Below, piece after piece: positions 1 to 10,860 of a DNA stretch of 64,000 nucleotides. The notes beneath the pieces are model-generated. The model was not told the DNA's origin. It searched no databases and worked only from the letters and a program-made list of their open reading frames with translations. The position numbers and the translations under genes are program-made. This DNA is from Mesostigma viride (taxonomy: Eukaryota > Streptophyta > Mesostigmatophyceae > Mesostigmatales > Mesostigmataceae): contig RPFO01000389.1 in NCBI GenBank assembly GCA_009746045.1, positions 1,004,804 to 1,068,803 on the forward strand, given 5' to 3'. Within the stretch, counting starts at the first letter, position 1. Each line of letters opens with the position of its first letter.

Positions 1-260
1 GTTCAGGTATTCCCGACCTGTAGCGCAGCAGATTTCTGTTGGAAGGCATCCTAAGCATCGTGATAAAAGAAATCCGAACAATAGACATTCATGCTGCATC
101 TAAGGACATTATGGCATTTGTATATACTGCAAGTACATGTATCGACATTGCCGTGATTGCTAACCCCGACTCACCATGAACAGGAACTTTCCCTCTGCCT
201 CCATGAAATGTACTTCGTGAAATGTACTGTAATACATATGATGTACTACGATGATAATCA

Positions 261-875
261 TCCCAGCAAAGCCATAGTACACCTTCCGTTTCGACCGCCA
301 TGTCGGCCACTAGTCCGGATAGCTCAATGTGCACCTGACCTTGACACTAATCGCACAAACAGCCACAATTTTGCAAGCAAGAAGACATGGCTACCTCGGC
401 ATTTCATGAAATGTACTTCGTGAAATGCATTTCGTGAAATGTACTAAGGAACGTGATTGGCCGGCGTTCGCTCGCCAAATCTCGCAAAATGTACTAAGGC
501 ACGTGATTGGTCCCGCAAAATGTACTAAGGAACGTGATTGGCCGGCGAAGATTCTGTTTGCTGCAATTAAAATTCCCTACAGAATCTTCGCCGGCCAATC
601 ACGTTCCTTAGTACATTTTGCGGGACCAATCACGTGCCTTAGTACATTTTGCGAGATTTGGCGAGCGAACGCCGGCCAATCACGTTCCTTAGTACATTTC
701 ACGAAATGCATTTCACGAAGTACATTTCATGAAATGCCGAGGTAGCCATGTCTTCTTGCTTGCAAAATTGTGGCTGTTTGTGCGATTAGTGTCAAGGTCA
801 GGTGCACATTGAGCTATCCGGACTAGTGGCCGACATGGCGGTCGAAACGGAAGGTGTGCTATGGCTTTGCTGGGA
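261..875. repeat. Long near-perfect inverted repeat (hairpin)
   Basis: Two arms of about 296 bp (261-556 and 580-875) are reverse complements around a 23-bp AT-rich spacer centred near 568, with no indel that I can find and only scattered mismatches. Each arm holds three copies of a short motif resembling AAATGTACTAAGGAACGTGA. The right arm runs into the start of the reading frame at 835, so the left arm is an inverted copy of that frame's first codons and upstream sequence. It could be a foldback element, an inverted duplication or an assembly fold-back artefact. Confidence 0.9.
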
Positions 876-1308
876 CATAATCGTGGCTATCTGCTTCCTG
901 GCTTTCGCTATCATGGTGATGGGACACCATGGGAAGCGCAAGTTCGCAGCCATAGTGCTAAGCGGCAGCACCCATGCCGGCAGCCTAGTGACCGACGAGA
1001 CGTTCGACTGTAAGTGCGGCCACGAGTGCATGAAGCCCATTAGAATATCACATCTCCAGGCATTGCGAAGCGCCTGGTTTTCGCCCGGGCGGAAGCAAGA
1101 GGACAGGAAGGCGGCGATAAAGCAGCAGCTGCACCAGGGGGGGTACGACGCCATAACCACGATGTCGTCATCTACTCGTCACAAGTTCGTTCATGGCGCT
1201 GGTTTTCGGTTCGTTCTCGACGGGGGAGTCAAGGATATGAACATAGGGTTTGTGACCCCTTTTCACTTTCGCGTTTCACTTTCGAGGCGGCCTTCAGGCA
1301 CTGCCTGA
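835..1308 (+). pseudogene. Decayed reading frame with Cys-rich motif, possibly transposon-derived
   Basis: The frame is open from before 802, but the codon at 802 is GTG; the first ATG is at 835. Residues about 8-25 are hydrophobic, followed by a basic stretch and a CKCGHEC motif that could bind zinc. Near 1290 the better-looking reading moves to another frame (LKISNHVWN, stop about 1343), and a further open stretch with FDDVLAGLGIAFEHYFEQ lies at 1337-1459. This suggests an old gene broken by indels. A Cys-cluster followed by a basic helix recalls the N-terminal part of some transposon proteins, but I cannot name a family. Confidence 0.35.
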
Positions 1309-1350
1309 AAATTAGCAACCACGTTTGGAACTCTTCGGACCACCTGTGAA

Positions 1351-1736
1351 ACTAATCACATTTGATGATGTGCTGGCGGGCCTGGGCATCGCATTTGAGC
1401 ATTACTTCGAGCAGGGCTCAACAAGCTCGATTCGCCAACTCAACCCGAAGAAGCCCTAAGCTGCGGTAAGACATATATTTGTGTGGATGGCTCTTGATAT
1501 CATGCTGAATTTCTAGTCTTCTCTAGGTGGACAGTTCATGTGCAGCCATACAGGTCATCCATGTGTGTTTTAACCATGTTGCATGTGCCACAGATATTAT
1601 GAGCAGTATTTACTAAGTGTGCTGGAGTCGTTGTTGCATGCTTGTTGTATTTCACAGTTCACGCCTGCATGAACGCATCGTTGATACTAATGATTATTCA
1701 TATTGCATGACTGTTCTATTGGGGACGCCGCGCTTG
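1351..1736. other. Spacer or possible intron
   Basis: Apart from the short open stretch ending at 1459, I see no coding signal. A good donor-like GTAAGA at about 1467 suggests that part of this stretch may be an intron. Confidence 0.3.
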
Positions 1737-1833
1737 ATGTCACAACGTGGCCGAAAGGGTGCATCCACCGCTGACGGCCGGTGGGTGAAATCGATGGACG
1801 CATTTCCGAAGAAGCCAGCCGCGGGCCACACCC

Positions 1834-2060
1834 ATGGCGCGGGCGGGGCGCGGGCGGGGGCGGGGGCGGGGGAGAAGGCGCGGGTGCGGGCGCGGGCGCC
1901 ACCCAAGACGCGGGCGCGGGCGCGGGCCCGGGCGGGGCGGGGGCGGGCGCAGGCGCCGGCGCGGGTGCGGGCGCGGGCGCCACCCAAGGCGCGCGCGCGG
2001 GCGCGGGCGGGGTGGGGGCGCAGGCGCCGGCGCGGGTGCGGGCGCGGGCGCCACCGCCGA
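1834..2060. repeat. GGGCGC-type GC tract
   Basis: About 225 bp made almost only of G and C, built from GCGGGC/GGGCGC units with interspersed GCCACCCAA. All six frames stay open and give Gly-Ala, Arg-Gly or Ala-Pro repeats, so long open frames here prove nothing by themselves. Confidence 0.9.
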
Positions 2061-3492
2061 CTTGGATGATGAGCCAGCAACCGAAGCCGAGAGGGAGAGG
2101 CACCGCTCTTCGAAGGTGTTCGATCTCGAAGTGTTTTGGGGCCCGGATATGACCGTGTATGTCCGCTGGCGCCTAGCCGCATCGGAGACGTTGGTAAATG
2201 CACCGGTGAACAAGTGGCAGCCCACAGGGCCTAATGGCGAGGCTTGTGACGGGGTCACGCCCATTGGGTACACCCCGCAGGGAGATCCTGTCTATGGGTG
2301 CCTCCTCATAGAGCGTGGCAAGGCCCCCAAAGGAAGTCCTGGTCTAGTGCCGCTTTTTGAATGGGACGAGGGCGGTGCCAGGAGATGTACCTGCGCTAGC
2401 CTTCACAGCCTTTTTCCTGACATCGTCGCCGCTGAGAAGCAGCAGTTGCTGGACGGATGGATTGAGCAGGTGCCAAAGTCCGTGGAGGATGTGCGTGCCA
2501 ACAACGAGAATCTGTTCGACATCATGGAGCAAAAGCTCAAAGAGAAGCGTGAACTGCAAGCGAACAAGGCGGTACCCTTACCGCTGCGATCTGCAGGCGA
2601 CCAGTCGGTTGCGCGGGCAACACGAGCACTGAGGCTGCCCATAAAACAAGTAATCTCACACGTCGCTTGCCCTGCCCGCGAGATTCAAGCGCAGATCAAC
2701 CGCGCATGTGCGCCCGCTGCGCGAGGGAGCACATCAACGGCAACGCCCGCTTTGCGCACACTGATTTCCGGCAGGCACACCTTCAAGGTGAATGGAAGCC
2801 TCATACGACGCAGCGACCTACTCGTTGTTAAGCGGCCAGCCGTCACCTGCGGGCAGGGAATGCCGTGGGCACCACACATGCTGGTGAAGGTCCTTGATCT
2901 GGAAGGCGATCGCACGGAGCGTGACAGCATTGTCGCCTCTCCTTACTACGCACCGTCGTGGACGGGCCAGTTTTCTAGAGTGACATTAGGTGGCGGCAGC
3001 GCAGGGATGACGGTCCCCATTTCTGATGTACACCTGCAGCACTGGACAGTGGGCGGTACGGCAGAGGTGCACCAGCCTGAGCTGATCAGTACCGGCAAAC
3101 TGTCAGCTGCCACGGTGGCGGCGTTGAAAGAGCACCCGCAGATTGACTTTGAGCATTACAAGACTGCCACCGCCGCCAGGGCAGCAGCAAAGGATGACTG
3201 CAATGCCTACTTTGCCGAGCATGGAGCACGTGCGCTTATCGGGATGCGCCTGTGTGCCCTGTTTCCGGGGATAGCGAGGAAGAGGGAGCGCTTCCATGGC
3301 TGGGTCACTAAGGTTCAGGAAAGGGGAGGTCACCTGCTCATCAAGGCGATGTGGGCTGATGGGCAGTGTGAGGACTATCATGCCCTGGCGGAGGTGACGC
3401 AGTTCGTGTGCGGCTGCCCACACCCAGTCGAGGCATTTGGCCGCGCTCGCTTCTTTCCACAGGAGCTAGGCTGGCACCGTGAACGCAGGTGA
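1834..3492 (+). CDS. Hypothetical protein with low-complexity N-terminus
   Basis: I do not recognise this protein. The frame runs through the GC tract and then gives about 470 residues of normal composition beginning ADLDDEPATEAERERH. An alternative ATG at 1737 (MSQRGRKGAS) in another frame looks like a natural N-terminus and would need a frame change inside the GC tract. The C-terminal part (GMRLCALFPG, then HGWVTKV and KAMWADGQCEDYHALAEV) has the length and aromatic spacing of a small beta-barrel reader fold (Tudor or chromo-like), but this is a guess. The stop at 3492 overlaps CAG|GTGATG, a plausible splice donor, and the next frame continues as an acidic Glu/Gly tail. The true gene may therefore be longer and spliced. 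Host or transposon origin is undecided. Confidence 0.5.
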   Translation: MARAGRGRGRGRGRRRGCGRGRHPRRGRGRGPGRGGGGRRRRRGCGRGRHPRRARGRGRGGGAGAGAGAGAGATADLDDEPATEAERERHRSSKVFDLEVFWGPDMTVYVRWRLAASETLVNAPVNKWQPTGPNGEACDGVTPIGYTPQGDPVYGCLLIERGKAPKGSPGLVPLFEWDEGGARRCTCASLHSLFPDIVAAEKQQLLDGWIEQVPKSVEDVRANNENLFDIMEQKLKEKRELQANKAVPLPLRSAGDQSVARATRALRLPIKQVISHVACPAREIQAQINRACAPAARGSTSTATPALRTLISGRHTFKVNGSLIRRSDLLVVKRPAVTCGQGMPWAPHMLVKVLDLEGDRTERDSIVASPYYAPSWTGQFSRVTLGGGSAGMTVPISDVHLQHWTVGGTAEVHQPELISTGKLSAATVAALKEHPQIDFEHYKTATAARAAAKDDCNAYFAEHGARALIGMRLCALFPGIARKRERFHGWVTKVQERGGHLLIKAMWADGQCEDYHALAEVTQFVCGCPHPVEAFGRARFFPQELGWHRERR

Positions 3493-3544
3493 TGGCACCC
3501 ACATAGACGATGCCGTCCCTGCTGTGCACAGTGACAGTGAAGGC

Positions 3545-3694
3545 GGGGAGGAGGAGGAAGAGGGAGAGAAAGAGGGGGAGAAAGAGGGGGAGGAGGGGGA
3601 GGAGGAGGGAGGGGGAGGGAGAGGGAGGGAGAGGGGAGGGAGAATGGGAGGGGGAGGGGGAGGAGGAAGAGGGAGAGGGAGAGGGAGAGGAGGA
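3545..3694. repeat. Homopurine GGA/GGGAGA tract
   Basis: 3545-3644 is an uninterrupted run of 100 purines, followed after one T by about 49 more. It is composed of GAGG, GGGAGA and GGAGGA units with mirror symmetry. One plus frame reads it as a Glu-Gly rich tail (from about 3479). Confidence 0.95.
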
Positions 3695-3724
3695 TGCGGA
3701 ATGGGAGCCGGGGATGACTGGTAG

Positions 3725-4155
3725 ATGAGACGGTGCCATCTACCGGCGCATGGAATGAAGTGGTAGACAAGTTTACTCATGGTTGTCGGCAAGTAGAGCA
3801 TGCACGCCTGGCCTAGCTGAATTTAAATCAATGAGTTGAGTTTGGAGAGGCTGCATTTTGCTTGGATGAAGAATGTGTTAGCATGGCCAAACTTTTATGG
3901 CTTGTAGCCAAATCCTCTTGGGGTATGTGCACAGTGTACTAGCGGTGTTGTGCAATTGCGAGGATTCCTGTCTTGTAGCGATGTGGCCTCTCACCCTGCA
4001 GCCTGGTAGATGTGTTGGCATGCAGCCACCCATCATTGGTCATCCGATCTGGTGTGATTTGCATTTGCACACCTTGTATTAAGGCCATGATATGATGATG
4101 TCTTGTTATTTTTAATGTGTATATGCGAAAAGAGGCATAATATGCTTGTATATAG
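3725..4155. other. AT-rich spacer
   Basis: No coding frame, RNA gene or mobile-element end seen. Confidence 0.5.
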
Positions 4156-4850
4156 TGCTAGCAAATGTCACTACCTTTACCTATGCCTGACCTTACAAGT
4201 TGAGGATGGTCTAATGTAGTGGCAAACAGGTTATTTACAACAATTCACAGTTTTCTGACATAGTTTGAGGCAACTATACTTACCAAAATGCTTGAAAAAG
4301 GCAAAAATTGCACCATTTATGCTAGCAAACGTCACTATTTTGAGATCAAACTGGGCCCAAACTTGGCCCATGGTCTAATCTAGTGGTGTTTAGGTTGCTT
4401 CCAACATTTCATAGCTTTCTGACATAGTTTGATATTGTTTAGTAGCTTACACTGAGCAAAATGCTTGAAAATGGCAAAAAATGCACCATTTATGCTAGCA
4501 AACGTCACTATTTTGACGTCAGACTGAGCCCAAACTTGGCCCATGGTCTAATCTAGTGGTGTTTAGGTTGCTTCCAATATTTCATAGCTTTATGACGTAG
4601 TTTGATATTGTTTAGTAGCTTACACTGAGCAAAATGCTTGAAAATGGCAAAAAATGCAGTATTTATGCTAGCAAACGTCACTATTTTGAGTTCAGATTGA
4701 CCCCAAACTTTGTGCATGGTCTATTCTAGTGGTAATTAGGTTGCTTGCAAATATCCATGATGGTTTGACGTGATTTAGTACTGTTTCCTATTTATTACTA
4801 TTTAATTTAATTTAAAATGACAAAAATGTACCTTTATTGCTAGCAAATGT
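4156..4850. repeat. Satellite-like tandem repeat, about 173 bp
   Basis: The landmark TGCTAGCAAAYGTCAC recurs at 4156, 4320, 4493, 4666 and 4838, giving spacings of 164, 173, 173 and 172 bp. The middle units share long identical runs such as GGTCTAATCTAGTGGTGTTT; the outer units are more diverged, as is usual at the edge of an array. Confidence 0.9.
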
Positions 4851-4983
4851 CACCAAGATGACGTCCGATCGATACCAAACTTTGTACGAGATCTATTTTG
4901 GTTGCAAACATCATGCATGACAATTTTCAGCATAAAAAGACAAACTTCGGTACGAAGTACATTTTGCGTGCTGGAGTACATTC

Positions 4984-6645
4984 TTAATGGCTGGTAGGGA
5001 CAGCACGACCGTGCGCCTGGAAAGTAATGCTGCAGGCCGCAAAATCCACATGATGTCCGGCAGCCAGCAACCCATGAACGGACAGCAATCGCGCGTGAAG
5101 GGCCGGGACGTAAAGGGAGTCATACAGCGGGATCACGTGGGATCCCAGCCTCAGGTTCACAGCCCCCCAGCCGTGAGCCGTCATGTTGCCACCTGAGCCA
5201 GTAATGGGCAGCTGCGCCTCATGTGACAGACCGGGGCCAAAGTCCTCGAGATGGGGCGTCATGTGGCGACTCGCGCCGCTGTCAATGACCCATTCCTGCG
5301 CAGGAGCTGTCGGCGATGCGGCAGCCGGGCAGCGAGACGCCTCTGTGGCGCACGCCTGGAGGCCCCCTCCAGGGCGCACATGCTGGATCGACCGGCCAAG
5401 AGGAGAGGACCCGTAGCCGGCGTCAGTTGCATAGGCGTACGTCGGATCCACCGGAGGAGGCGGAGGAGTATCTGCCGCGGTGTGGTTAGCGCGCGCGGAG
5501 TTGCCGTCACGGACGTGGGAGGGACGCTGGGCAGGGTACTTCGTCCAACACGTGTCGACGGTATGACCCGGCTTATCGCAGACCGGGCAAGGGGGCCCGC
5601 GGCCCCGCCCATTGCCCCCCCCCACTGCCACCACCTCGATCACCAGAGTGAGGGCCAGCGCGCCCCCCGCGCCCCCCACGACCCCTCCCAGTGTTGGCAG
5701 AATTGCCGTCGCTGTGGCCCGGGCCGGTGCCGTAAGTGCCGTCGCCGTTGCCGCGGCCACCGCGGCCGCCCGCCCGCCCCAGACCGCGCCCCCGGCCGGA
5801 GACCTGTGAAAGGCCTGGCCAGAGGCCGGGGCGTCTGGCGCGAGGTATCCGCCGGTGAGGAGGTCCTCTACCTCTATAAGACGGTGACGGAGACCTGTGA
5901 TGGTCGTTTCGGCCCCGAGGCGCAAAGCCACCACGAGGGGCCGGTACTCGGCACGAAGGCCACTTAATACGCCGGCCAGGAAGACCTCCAAAGGGAGGTC
6001 TACGTGGGCGACTTGGGCCCGTGCGTAGAGAAGCTCCGACCGGGTAACATACGTGTCGACACCCTCGCGTGAAGCTTGGGCAAGTTGCGACAGCTGCTTC
6101 CGCAGGGACAACCGCAACGACTCGGTGACCTTTGAATCGCGGTAGCGCAACACCAAATCCGCCATGACGGCGCTCCCGCGGTGTTGCTCGGGGGCCAGGA
6201 GGCGCACGCGCTCCTTGGCGTCTCCCGCCAGGCGGCCCAGCAGAGCCACATACAACAGGCGGTCTAGCGGCGCGTTATGCCGACGGCCCTCGAGTACATC
6301 AAGGAGCCCGGGAAACAGGTCGACGTGCGCGGTAAAATGGTCCAAAAAGGATGGAAAGTGGAGATGATCCCTGCCATCAAACGCAGGAACCGACCGAACA
6401 TCGCGCAAAAGAGCTTTACACTCGTCATACGACGCAAAGCCCGGGCCGGCGGCCAGCCGAGCGCCGGGCGGACCCATACCCGCCTCACCCGGGGGCAACA
6501 TAGCATGAGCGCCCAGGTCGCGCGTAGCAGAAGCGAGAGAAGCGGCCAGCTCCTCCTCACATGCGTTGTTGGCTGTTACAGCGGCAGCGGCGGCAGCAGC
6601 GGCGGCAGCAGCGGCGGCTGCCGTAGCAGATCTGGTGGTTGCCAT
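4984..6645 (-). pseudogene. Copia-type Gag-protease, 3'-truncated
   Basis: 553 residues on the minus strand starting at ATG 6645. After a poly-Ala N-terminus comes a capsid-like helical region (about residues 70-270). A CCHC zinc knuckle CPVCDKPGHTVDTC lies near residue 355, and a retropepsin segment with VIDSGASRHMT near residue 455. This is the normal Copia order gag then protease. Integrase, RT and RNase H, which should follow at lower coordinates, are absent: coding ends at 4984 beside unrelated sequence that includes the satellite. The polyprotein would form virus-like particles and cut itself. The LTR and primer site lie directly upstream. Confidence 0.9.
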
Positions 6646-6929
6646 GAATGCAAGTCTGCGTCGACCCCAAAGATCGCCTCAAAAAAGGCTGGCAACACTG
6701 GCGTAGCCAACAGAGTAAAAAAGAAATCCGGTTCCTGCCGGGAACCGAACGCAGGTCTTCGATAGTCGAGGCTGATAGGTGCTACGACCGAGGCAAAACT
6801 GAAAACGTACCAAAAAAGGCGAAATTTGCCAATATATCCAGTGGCAATAGTGGAGCAGCACCGGCCAGGTGCGCACCGAAACGGGTTTAACGCAGGTAGA
6901 AAGACCGCGAACCGGATGCGTATGATGAA

Positions 6930-6939
6930 GCCGATACCA
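6930..6939 (-). promoter_or_regulatory. Retrotransposon primer binding site
   Basis: Reading the minus strand, TGGTATCGGC starts at the first base after the LTR end (TGACA). It resembles the TGGTATCAGAGC site used by Copia elements that prime with initiator tRNA-Met. Confidence 0.7.
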
Positions 6940-7368
6940 TGTCATAATAACAAAAATTTATTCCTTATAATATCATACGGCAAACTTGCTCATCCTCGAA
7001 AATGTTGTCCTCGGCCAGAGAACCAGCTGCTGGAAGCAGTGCGAGATAGTGAGAGAGCCCAAATAAAAATGGTCACGTCATTATATACAAATGACGAGCT
7101 AGCGGGCAGTAGCAGAGTGTGCATGCCACACGCCACGTGTGTTCACTGCGTGTCCACCACGTGGTCTACACAAGTTATGACCAATCACAACAAAATTGTC
7201 CAAGTAGCAAACCAGCTAACACAAGGACTAATTATTTCTTGACGGAAAACTCATTCCGTACAACTCCACAACATCTAGTCTAGTCAGTATCTAAATTCTG
7301 CCACACATGTAAATACTTTGACCAAACTATTTACTTATTCCTGGGCAGGTGTATCGATACTTCTGACA
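6940..7368 (-). repeat. Copia 5' LTR
   Basis: A 429-bp segment bounded by TGTCA and TGACA, that is, TG...CA with a 5-bp terminal inverted repeat. It lies next to the primer site and about 300 bp upstream of the Gag ATG. A TATA-like TATATAAT lies on the minus strand near 7085. No second LTR copy is present, in keeping with loss of the 3' half of the element. Confidence 0.75.
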
Positions 7369-8268
7369 CCGTCCCCCTAGCGAAAGGCGAACGAGACGAT
7401 CCAGATCTCAATGCATTTACGTATGTGCTACTATAATACGCCATAAGCCATTTACACAAACCCGTTTACTCCAGGAATAGAGGAAGGAAACACAACTACA
7501 CTGCCATGACCCAAGCTAATATGTGTTAATTCATTTAGCACATGCCGGGTGCCACCACGAGGGGTAGAACGTGCATAAATGGTCACCAACGGTCCAGCAT
7601 GCTTGGGCCGACCTGGCCCTCGCCTACAAATGCACAGATGCACGCTGGTCCACTACATTCTACCCGAAGGATAAGGACCACTAATAAAGTACGCGGCGCG
7701 ACGCCCAAAAGCATCCAATGCACCACGGTACTGTTACGAGGACAACAGTGTCCCAGTACAAGCTACACGTAAACCTAGGAATGACCGAGGCAAAGGACCT
7801 AATTTCCTTCCGTAACTACAACGGATTGTTACGCGCGCGACGTAACACCTCCCCCCCCCACAAAGGTAGGGAGCCCTCTCCCTACGCACAGGGAGGAAAC
7901 CAAGGGGTAGGAATAGCCTAACGCACCCAGCACACGCCAACACAATCGACAGGCCATCCAAGATACAAAGCACCAACAAGTTAACTCGGTTCCACCCCGA
8001 GTGGTGTAGGGTTAACCAGCACCAAGCCTGGTGGGAGGATCCCCTAACTGCCTGGCGCAGAGGCCTTGCCGGGAGGGACGGCACTGGGCAGGACACACAG
8101 AGTGAACAAAGTCAGCACCAAGGACCAAGAACGACCAATCAACTGGCCAGAATATGAAGGCGACTCTATATACCGGAGGGACAACACCCTCAGGTCGGAC
8201 CTAAGGCCCTCTATCTAGTTGCCATCAGTCTGGTAGGTGCCACGCGAGGCCAGCAGAACATCCAGATA
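7369..8268. other. Unassigned spacer
   Basis: Only short frames without recognisable content. No repeat ends identified. Confidence 0.4.
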
Positions 8269-9279
8269 CTACGCATGGTAGTGGGCCACGTCGTCCGCGT
8301 TATCATGCCTATCTACAGTGAGGAAAACATCGGCCCACACGCCATCAGGAAAAAGGCCCAGAAAGGCCCAGTAATACCTATGCTGCGTAAGGACCACCTG
8401 GCCACGGGCCCAGTCTAAGAAGCCACAGGCAAAGAGGCGTAGGAAAGGCTCTACCGCGATCAAACAGAGAGCCCGAAGGAGTAGGCGATGGTACCGGATC
8501 CGATGACGCAGACCCGTCGGGAAGAACAAATCTAGCAGAGGCTCCACGTTAGCCGGCCACAACCTGATGTGCCGAATCTCACGTGAGCGCCACCGACGAG
8601 CGCACTGTCGCGACCCGAACGTCTCTAGATAGTCGCTGGCCCGAGGGGGAGGATGGCCATGCACGGGAATCCAGGCCCTGGCCCGGGAGGGGCACTGGGC
8701 GGCGGGCATCCCACTCCAGGAGGGGCTGCAGGTGCACCGCGCCATACGTAGCACCAGGCGCAGCAGGATACTCGACCGTAAGGACATCTGAGGCCATAAT
8801 GCCCAGAGGCGGAGGGTAAGCCCACTGGTAACCACCGTAGGTGTCCAAGTCGTTATGACGCCTAGCCCAGCGATACAGGACTCGCCGAACCAGGATCTCA
8901 CCCTGGAACACAGGATCTGCTAAAATAACCATGTCACAAGGAGGCCGATCGGTATCAATGGGTAGGCTACGGTCACGCGGCGCCCGACACACCTGGGAAA
9001 ACCCATAGGACATGGGCGAAATGGACAGCTCAGCAGCGACGCGCGGTAGGTAACACTGTCGGCAGGCGTGCGCCGACATACCGTACCCAGGAACGGGCGA
9101 ATCTCGCGACTCCGGCGTAGCATGCACCACGGAGGGGGCACGTTCCCGGTCGCCGTGGGACAACTCCCTTAAGGAGTCGGCAGCGCGGAGGGAGCGATGA
9201 TCAATGCCGCTGGACCTAACAACCGCAGCCAGCGAGCGCGGGGCCGAAGGAGCAGGAACCGAAACAGGGGTAGGATCCT
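8269..9279 (-). CDS. Hypothetical gene, frame interrupted
   Basis: I do not recognise this protein. On the minus strand a frame begins after a splice-acceptor-like CTAACTGCAG ending at about 9280 (DPTPVSVPAPSAPRSLAAVV) and passes through the segment at 9163. It includes CRQCYLPRVAAELSISPM and continues to about 8620. From there the natural-looking sequence (RASDYLETFG, then LFFPTGLRHRIRYHRLLLRALC) runs in another frame to a stop at 8269. One indel or a small intron near 8620-8640 would join the two parts. It has the same strand and general composition as the frames at 9717-10454 and 11119-11907, so all three may belong to one spliced gene or to extra coding capacity of the adjacent Ty3 element. 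Confidence 0.4.
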
Positions 9280-9595
9280 GCAGTTAGCGAGCAGCCAGAA
9301 CTGTGAGTTCCTGGTCTCTCACGCCACACACAACGGGATGAGCCAAAGTTGCAAAGGCAGCAACCTTTTAACCCGTGCACCAAGCCACGACCACGGTGAG
9401 CGGTTCCACGTCCAATGTGGGAGCCTCGGTTCGTGCTTGCCAAGATAGCTGGTCATCCCCCATGACCAAGCTATATCCTTTGCGTTGTTCCTCGTTCCCA
9501 TCGGCGTGACGAGGCACGTGCAGGCAGGCAAGCAAATCCACAACGTCCACTGGCATCAGTGCAGGGCCAGGACGAACTGGATTTGCCTAGACTCT

Positions 9596-10860
9596 GCAAC
9601 CTAGGAAGTACAGGACCTGTCACAAGCCTGCAAGGCCTAGTATCCTTGCAGACCTGTGCCAGTCCTGTATTCCACCAGCCACAGGCTGCTGCTCCTCTGG
9701 CCTACGTGGACCACAGTCACGTGATAGTCAGGCTAAGCCTGTGCAGGCACGGCCTGCCACGTGTCCTGTCCACTATACCAGAGGACTGTACCCTAGTCGG
9801 CCACGGACGGCTAGGACTTCGGGACCTCATATCTTTCTCGTCCCTTGTCTGTTTCAGGCGGTCAGCACGGCGTTGGAAAGGTCTTTCCAAACTGCATCCA
9901 CTTAGCATATTGGTTGCCCAAAATGCTAACTCCTGCACAGGCGCAGAGGACGCCGGCACCGCAGGAGGCCGCGACGGACCCGCCACCGCAGGAGGCCGCG
10001 ACGGACCCGCCACCGAAGCTGACGCCCCTGCCTCCGCTGGAGGCGCACCCTCGGGCCACATGTTGAAAATGGGGCCCGTAGGGACAGGCACCTTACCATA
10101 AAACTGGCTACCATCCAGACTCCAGTCTGGCACTGGAATCCGCTGCGGGGGACCCCCCTCCCAGAGCCTGGGAAGCCCGCTCGCATCGCCAAAGAAGCCC
10201 CGCGACGACTGCGACTGAGCTTGTGGAGGCTCGGGAGCAGCGACGGCGGGCGCGGTCGCAGGGGCAGGAGACTCGCGCAGAGGCACCGGTACGGCGGTCA
10301 CAGGCGCGGAGGCAGCAGGAGGCGTAGGAGCCGCAGCAGCCGACGAAACCACAGCGACCGAGGGCTCGCACTGAGGAGCAGGCGAAGCCGTAGTCGCCGA
10401 GGCAACAGGAGGGGTAGGCGAAGCAGCAGCGACAGCAGACGACTGAGACGCCATGAAGGCCCCGAATGCCGAGGCTAAGGACTGGAGTTAGCATATTGGG
10501 ACGCCAATGTGCTAGTTGGATGCAGGATGAGGAGACCTTTCTAACGCCGTACTGACCGCCTGAAACAGACAAGGGACGTGAGAGTTATCAGGTCCCGAAG
10601 TACTGCCGACCGGCGGCAGCGGCAGTGCACACCGAGGTCGCCGTGGACAGGACACGTGGCAGGCAGGGCCTGCACAGGCTTAGCCTGGACCATCACGTGA
10701 CTAAGGTCCACGGAAGCTGAGGACGCAACGGTCCTGTGGCTAAGTAGAGACCAGTAGGCCAGTCGCGGGCTCTGCAAGGATACGCATCCGTGCAGAGCTG
10801 TGACAGGAACTGGTGATACCTAGTCACGGGATGTCAGAGGTCCTTAACGCTGCCTGCAGC
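9596..10860. repeat. Imperfect inverted repeats of about 340-370 bp flanking a coding segment
   Basis: The segment 9596-9935 is matched in reverse complement by 10484-10860. Shared landmarks in the same order include AGGCTAAGCCTGTGCAGG, CTGCCACGTGTCCTGTCCAC, CCCTTGTCTGTTTCAGGCGG and ATGCTAACTCC. The arms are clearly diverged, so the event is old. The non-repeated centre of about 550 bp holds most of the frame at 9717-10454. Confidence 0.8.
9717..10454 (-). CDS. Ala/Pro-rich hypothetical protein
   Basis: 245 residues on the minus strand from ATG 10454. Residues 1-85 are Ala/Pro/Val/Ser rich and look disordered. Residues about 86-135 (RGFFGDASGLPRLWEGG, then FYGKVPVPTGPIFNMWP) have ordinary composition. 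A near-exact duplication VAGPSRPPA / VAGPSRPPA follows. The last part runs into the left inverted-repeat arm after SSAPVQ, where a splice or the repeat boundary probably ends the real coding. Function unknown. Confidence 0.4.
   Translation of the reverse strand: MASQSSAVAAASPTPPVASATTASPAPQCEPSVAVVSSAAAAPTPPAASAPVTAVPVPLRESPAPATAPAVAAPEPPQAQSQSSRGFFGDASGLPRLWEGGPPQRIPVPDWSLDGSQFYGKVPVPTGPIFNMWPEGAPPAEAGASASVAGPSRPPAVAGPSRPPAVPASSAPVQELAFWATNMLSGCSLERPFQRRADRLKQTRDEKDMRSRSPSRPWPTRVQSSGIVDRTRGRPCLHRLSLTIT

Noticed and set aside
5251-5967. Plus-strand 238-residue frame
   Set aside because: Arg-rich shadow of the Copia Gag-protease frame on the other strand.
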